Assembly: GCA_937930625.1 (NCBI GenBank)
Contig: CALHBW010000388.1
Span: 1-5,189 of the forward strand
DNA length: 5,189 bases
Direction of reading: 5' to 3'
DNA from: an uncultured Saprospiraceae bacterium
Lineage (GTDB): Bacteria > Bacteroidota > Bacteroidia > Chitinophagales > Saprospiraceae
Shown piece after piece: positions 4,558 through 5,189 of this stretch (positions are counted from its first letter, which is position 1; the number at the start of each line of letters is the position of its first letter). Position numbers and translations under genes: made by a program. The notes under the pieces were generated by a model. That model did not search any database. It was not told the DNA's origin and worked only from the letters and a program-made list of their open reading frames with translations.

Positions 4558-5189
4558 ATGTCTGTGTTACGTATGACATTACAACATCTTGCACCGGAAT
4601 TATACAAATATTTTCTCAAAATACACGCCAACCACAGCGAAGCACGCGATGCAGTGAGCGAGCTATATCAATGGTTCAATAATTTCTTTTTGCAACTCGC
4701 ACAGGATGAAAATTTGCAATTCACGACGCATTTCGCACGTATTGCCTACGTGTGCCACAAACGCAAGATTTCCAACGACTTACAATGGAAAATTCATCAT
4801 TACCGCCGTTTGAGTCAGGAGATTTTTTATTATGAAAAACCCTTTACAGATGATGAATATCGCGCCTGTTACCAAGTTGTTTCGGAATGTGTAGCGGAGA
4901 TGTCCGGCACTAAAATTCCTAAAAAATTAAGGGCTATTTTCCCCGAAAAAGAAGTTTTCACACGCACCCCTTTGAATGTCGCCAAACACCGCGAAAAAGT
5001 ACGTGTAGTGGTCTTGGAAAATGACCATGAAAACCGCACTTTCCTCGTCCGCGAAGACGACCCCGAACAACCGCAACCCATTCGCGTTCGCTATAATATT
5101 CCGGGTATCAATGAAGCATTTGAACAGACGATTCATCGGATAGATTCGGTTTGGAAAAATCAAGTCACGCTCAATCTCGTGGATGTACT
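4558..5189 (+). CDS. N-terminal region of a large protein, possibly a helicase/nuclease (3' end outside window)
   Basis: The frame is open from the ATG at 4558 to the right edge, giving 210 residues with no stop. An in-frame TAA at 4507 limits the start; the second ATG (residue 6) is an alternative. The first 115 residues look helical and rich in aromatics (SELYQWFNNFFLQLAQ at 34-49, HFARIAYVCHKRKIS at 58-72, WKIHHYRRLSQEIFYYE at 77-93). A basic linker follows, then a strand-rich part (REKVRVVVLEND at 145-156, RTFLVREDD at 160-168, PIRVRYNIPGINEAF at 174-188) and VTLNLVDV at 203-210. From memory this arrangement resembles the region before the helicase core in large Bacteroidota Dna2/PD-(D/E)XK-type helicase proteins, where a phrase like LNLLDV precedes the first conserved block. 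No Walker A or nuclease motif is in the window, so the function is an inference from weak resemblance. That the frame is a real gene is well supported by its length, composition and promoter candidate. Confidence 0.75.
   Translation, partial: MSVLRMTLQHLAPELYKYFLKIHANHSEARDAVSELYQWFNNFFLQLAQDENLQFTTHFARIAYVCHKRKISNDLQWKIHHYRRLSQEIFYYEKPFTDDEYRACYQVVSECVAEMSGTKIPKKLRAIFPEKEVFTRTPLNVAKHREKVRVVVLENDHENRTFLVREDDPEQPQPIRVRYNIPGINEAFEQTIHRIDSVWKNQVTLNLVDV

Noticed and set aside
4869..5163. Two overlapping minus-strand frames under the right-edge gene
   Set aside because: The + strand frame is open for 210 codons to the edge with credible protein composition; the minus frames are Phe/Ser-rich shadows.

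Overview
The window looks like a chromosomal piece of a Bacteroidota bacterium, perhaps of the Saprospiria/Chitinophagia type. This is an inference from four things: start codons without Shine-Dalgarno sequences, a TAnnTTTG-type promoter candidate, an SPII lipoprotein with an acidic stretch just after its lipidated cysteine, and AT-rich spacers between genes of moderate GC. No phage, plasmid, CRISPR, rRNA or tRNA signal was seen.

Layout from left to right. (1) The 3' end of a probable family-2 glycosyltransferase on the + strand ends at 328. (2) A convergent spacer follows. It holds degenerate 8-nt repeats facing each other, and between them a 277-bp MITE-like element (360-636) with 18-bp terminal inverted repeats and an exact 10-bp target duplication. 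(3) A complete acyl-CoA (propionyl-CoA type) carboxylase beta subunit lies on the minus strand (693-2234). (4) A divergent spacer (2235-2475) carries a second inverted pair of the same 8-nt repeats. (5) A + strand pair follows: a small lipoprotein of unrecognised function, then a GNAT acetyltransferase 16 bp downstream. (6) A perfect 44-bp palindrome fills the gap between the convergent GNAT and trpA genes. (7) trpA lies on the minus strand, with no other trp gene beside it. (8) A 308-bp divergent spacer holds a 16-bp hairpin next to the trpA start, a long inverted repeat with perfect 25-bp arms, and a promoter candidate. (9) The 5' part of a large + strand gene runs off the right edge. It may be the N-terminal region of a Bacteroidota helicase/nuclease, but no catalytic motif is in view.

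The genes do not form one pathway. Carboxylase and trpA are housekeeping metabolism, each isolated from its usual partners (biotin carboxylase subunit; trpB and the rest of trp). The lipoprotein and GNAT are co-oriented and may share a transcript. The unusual content is in the spacers. Each of the four larger ones holds a different palindromic or inverted-repeat structure, and one shows an apparently clean insertion of a non-autonomous element into the loop of an older palindrome. I see no evidence of a new multi-gene system. The best candidates for undescribed biology are the repeat families.
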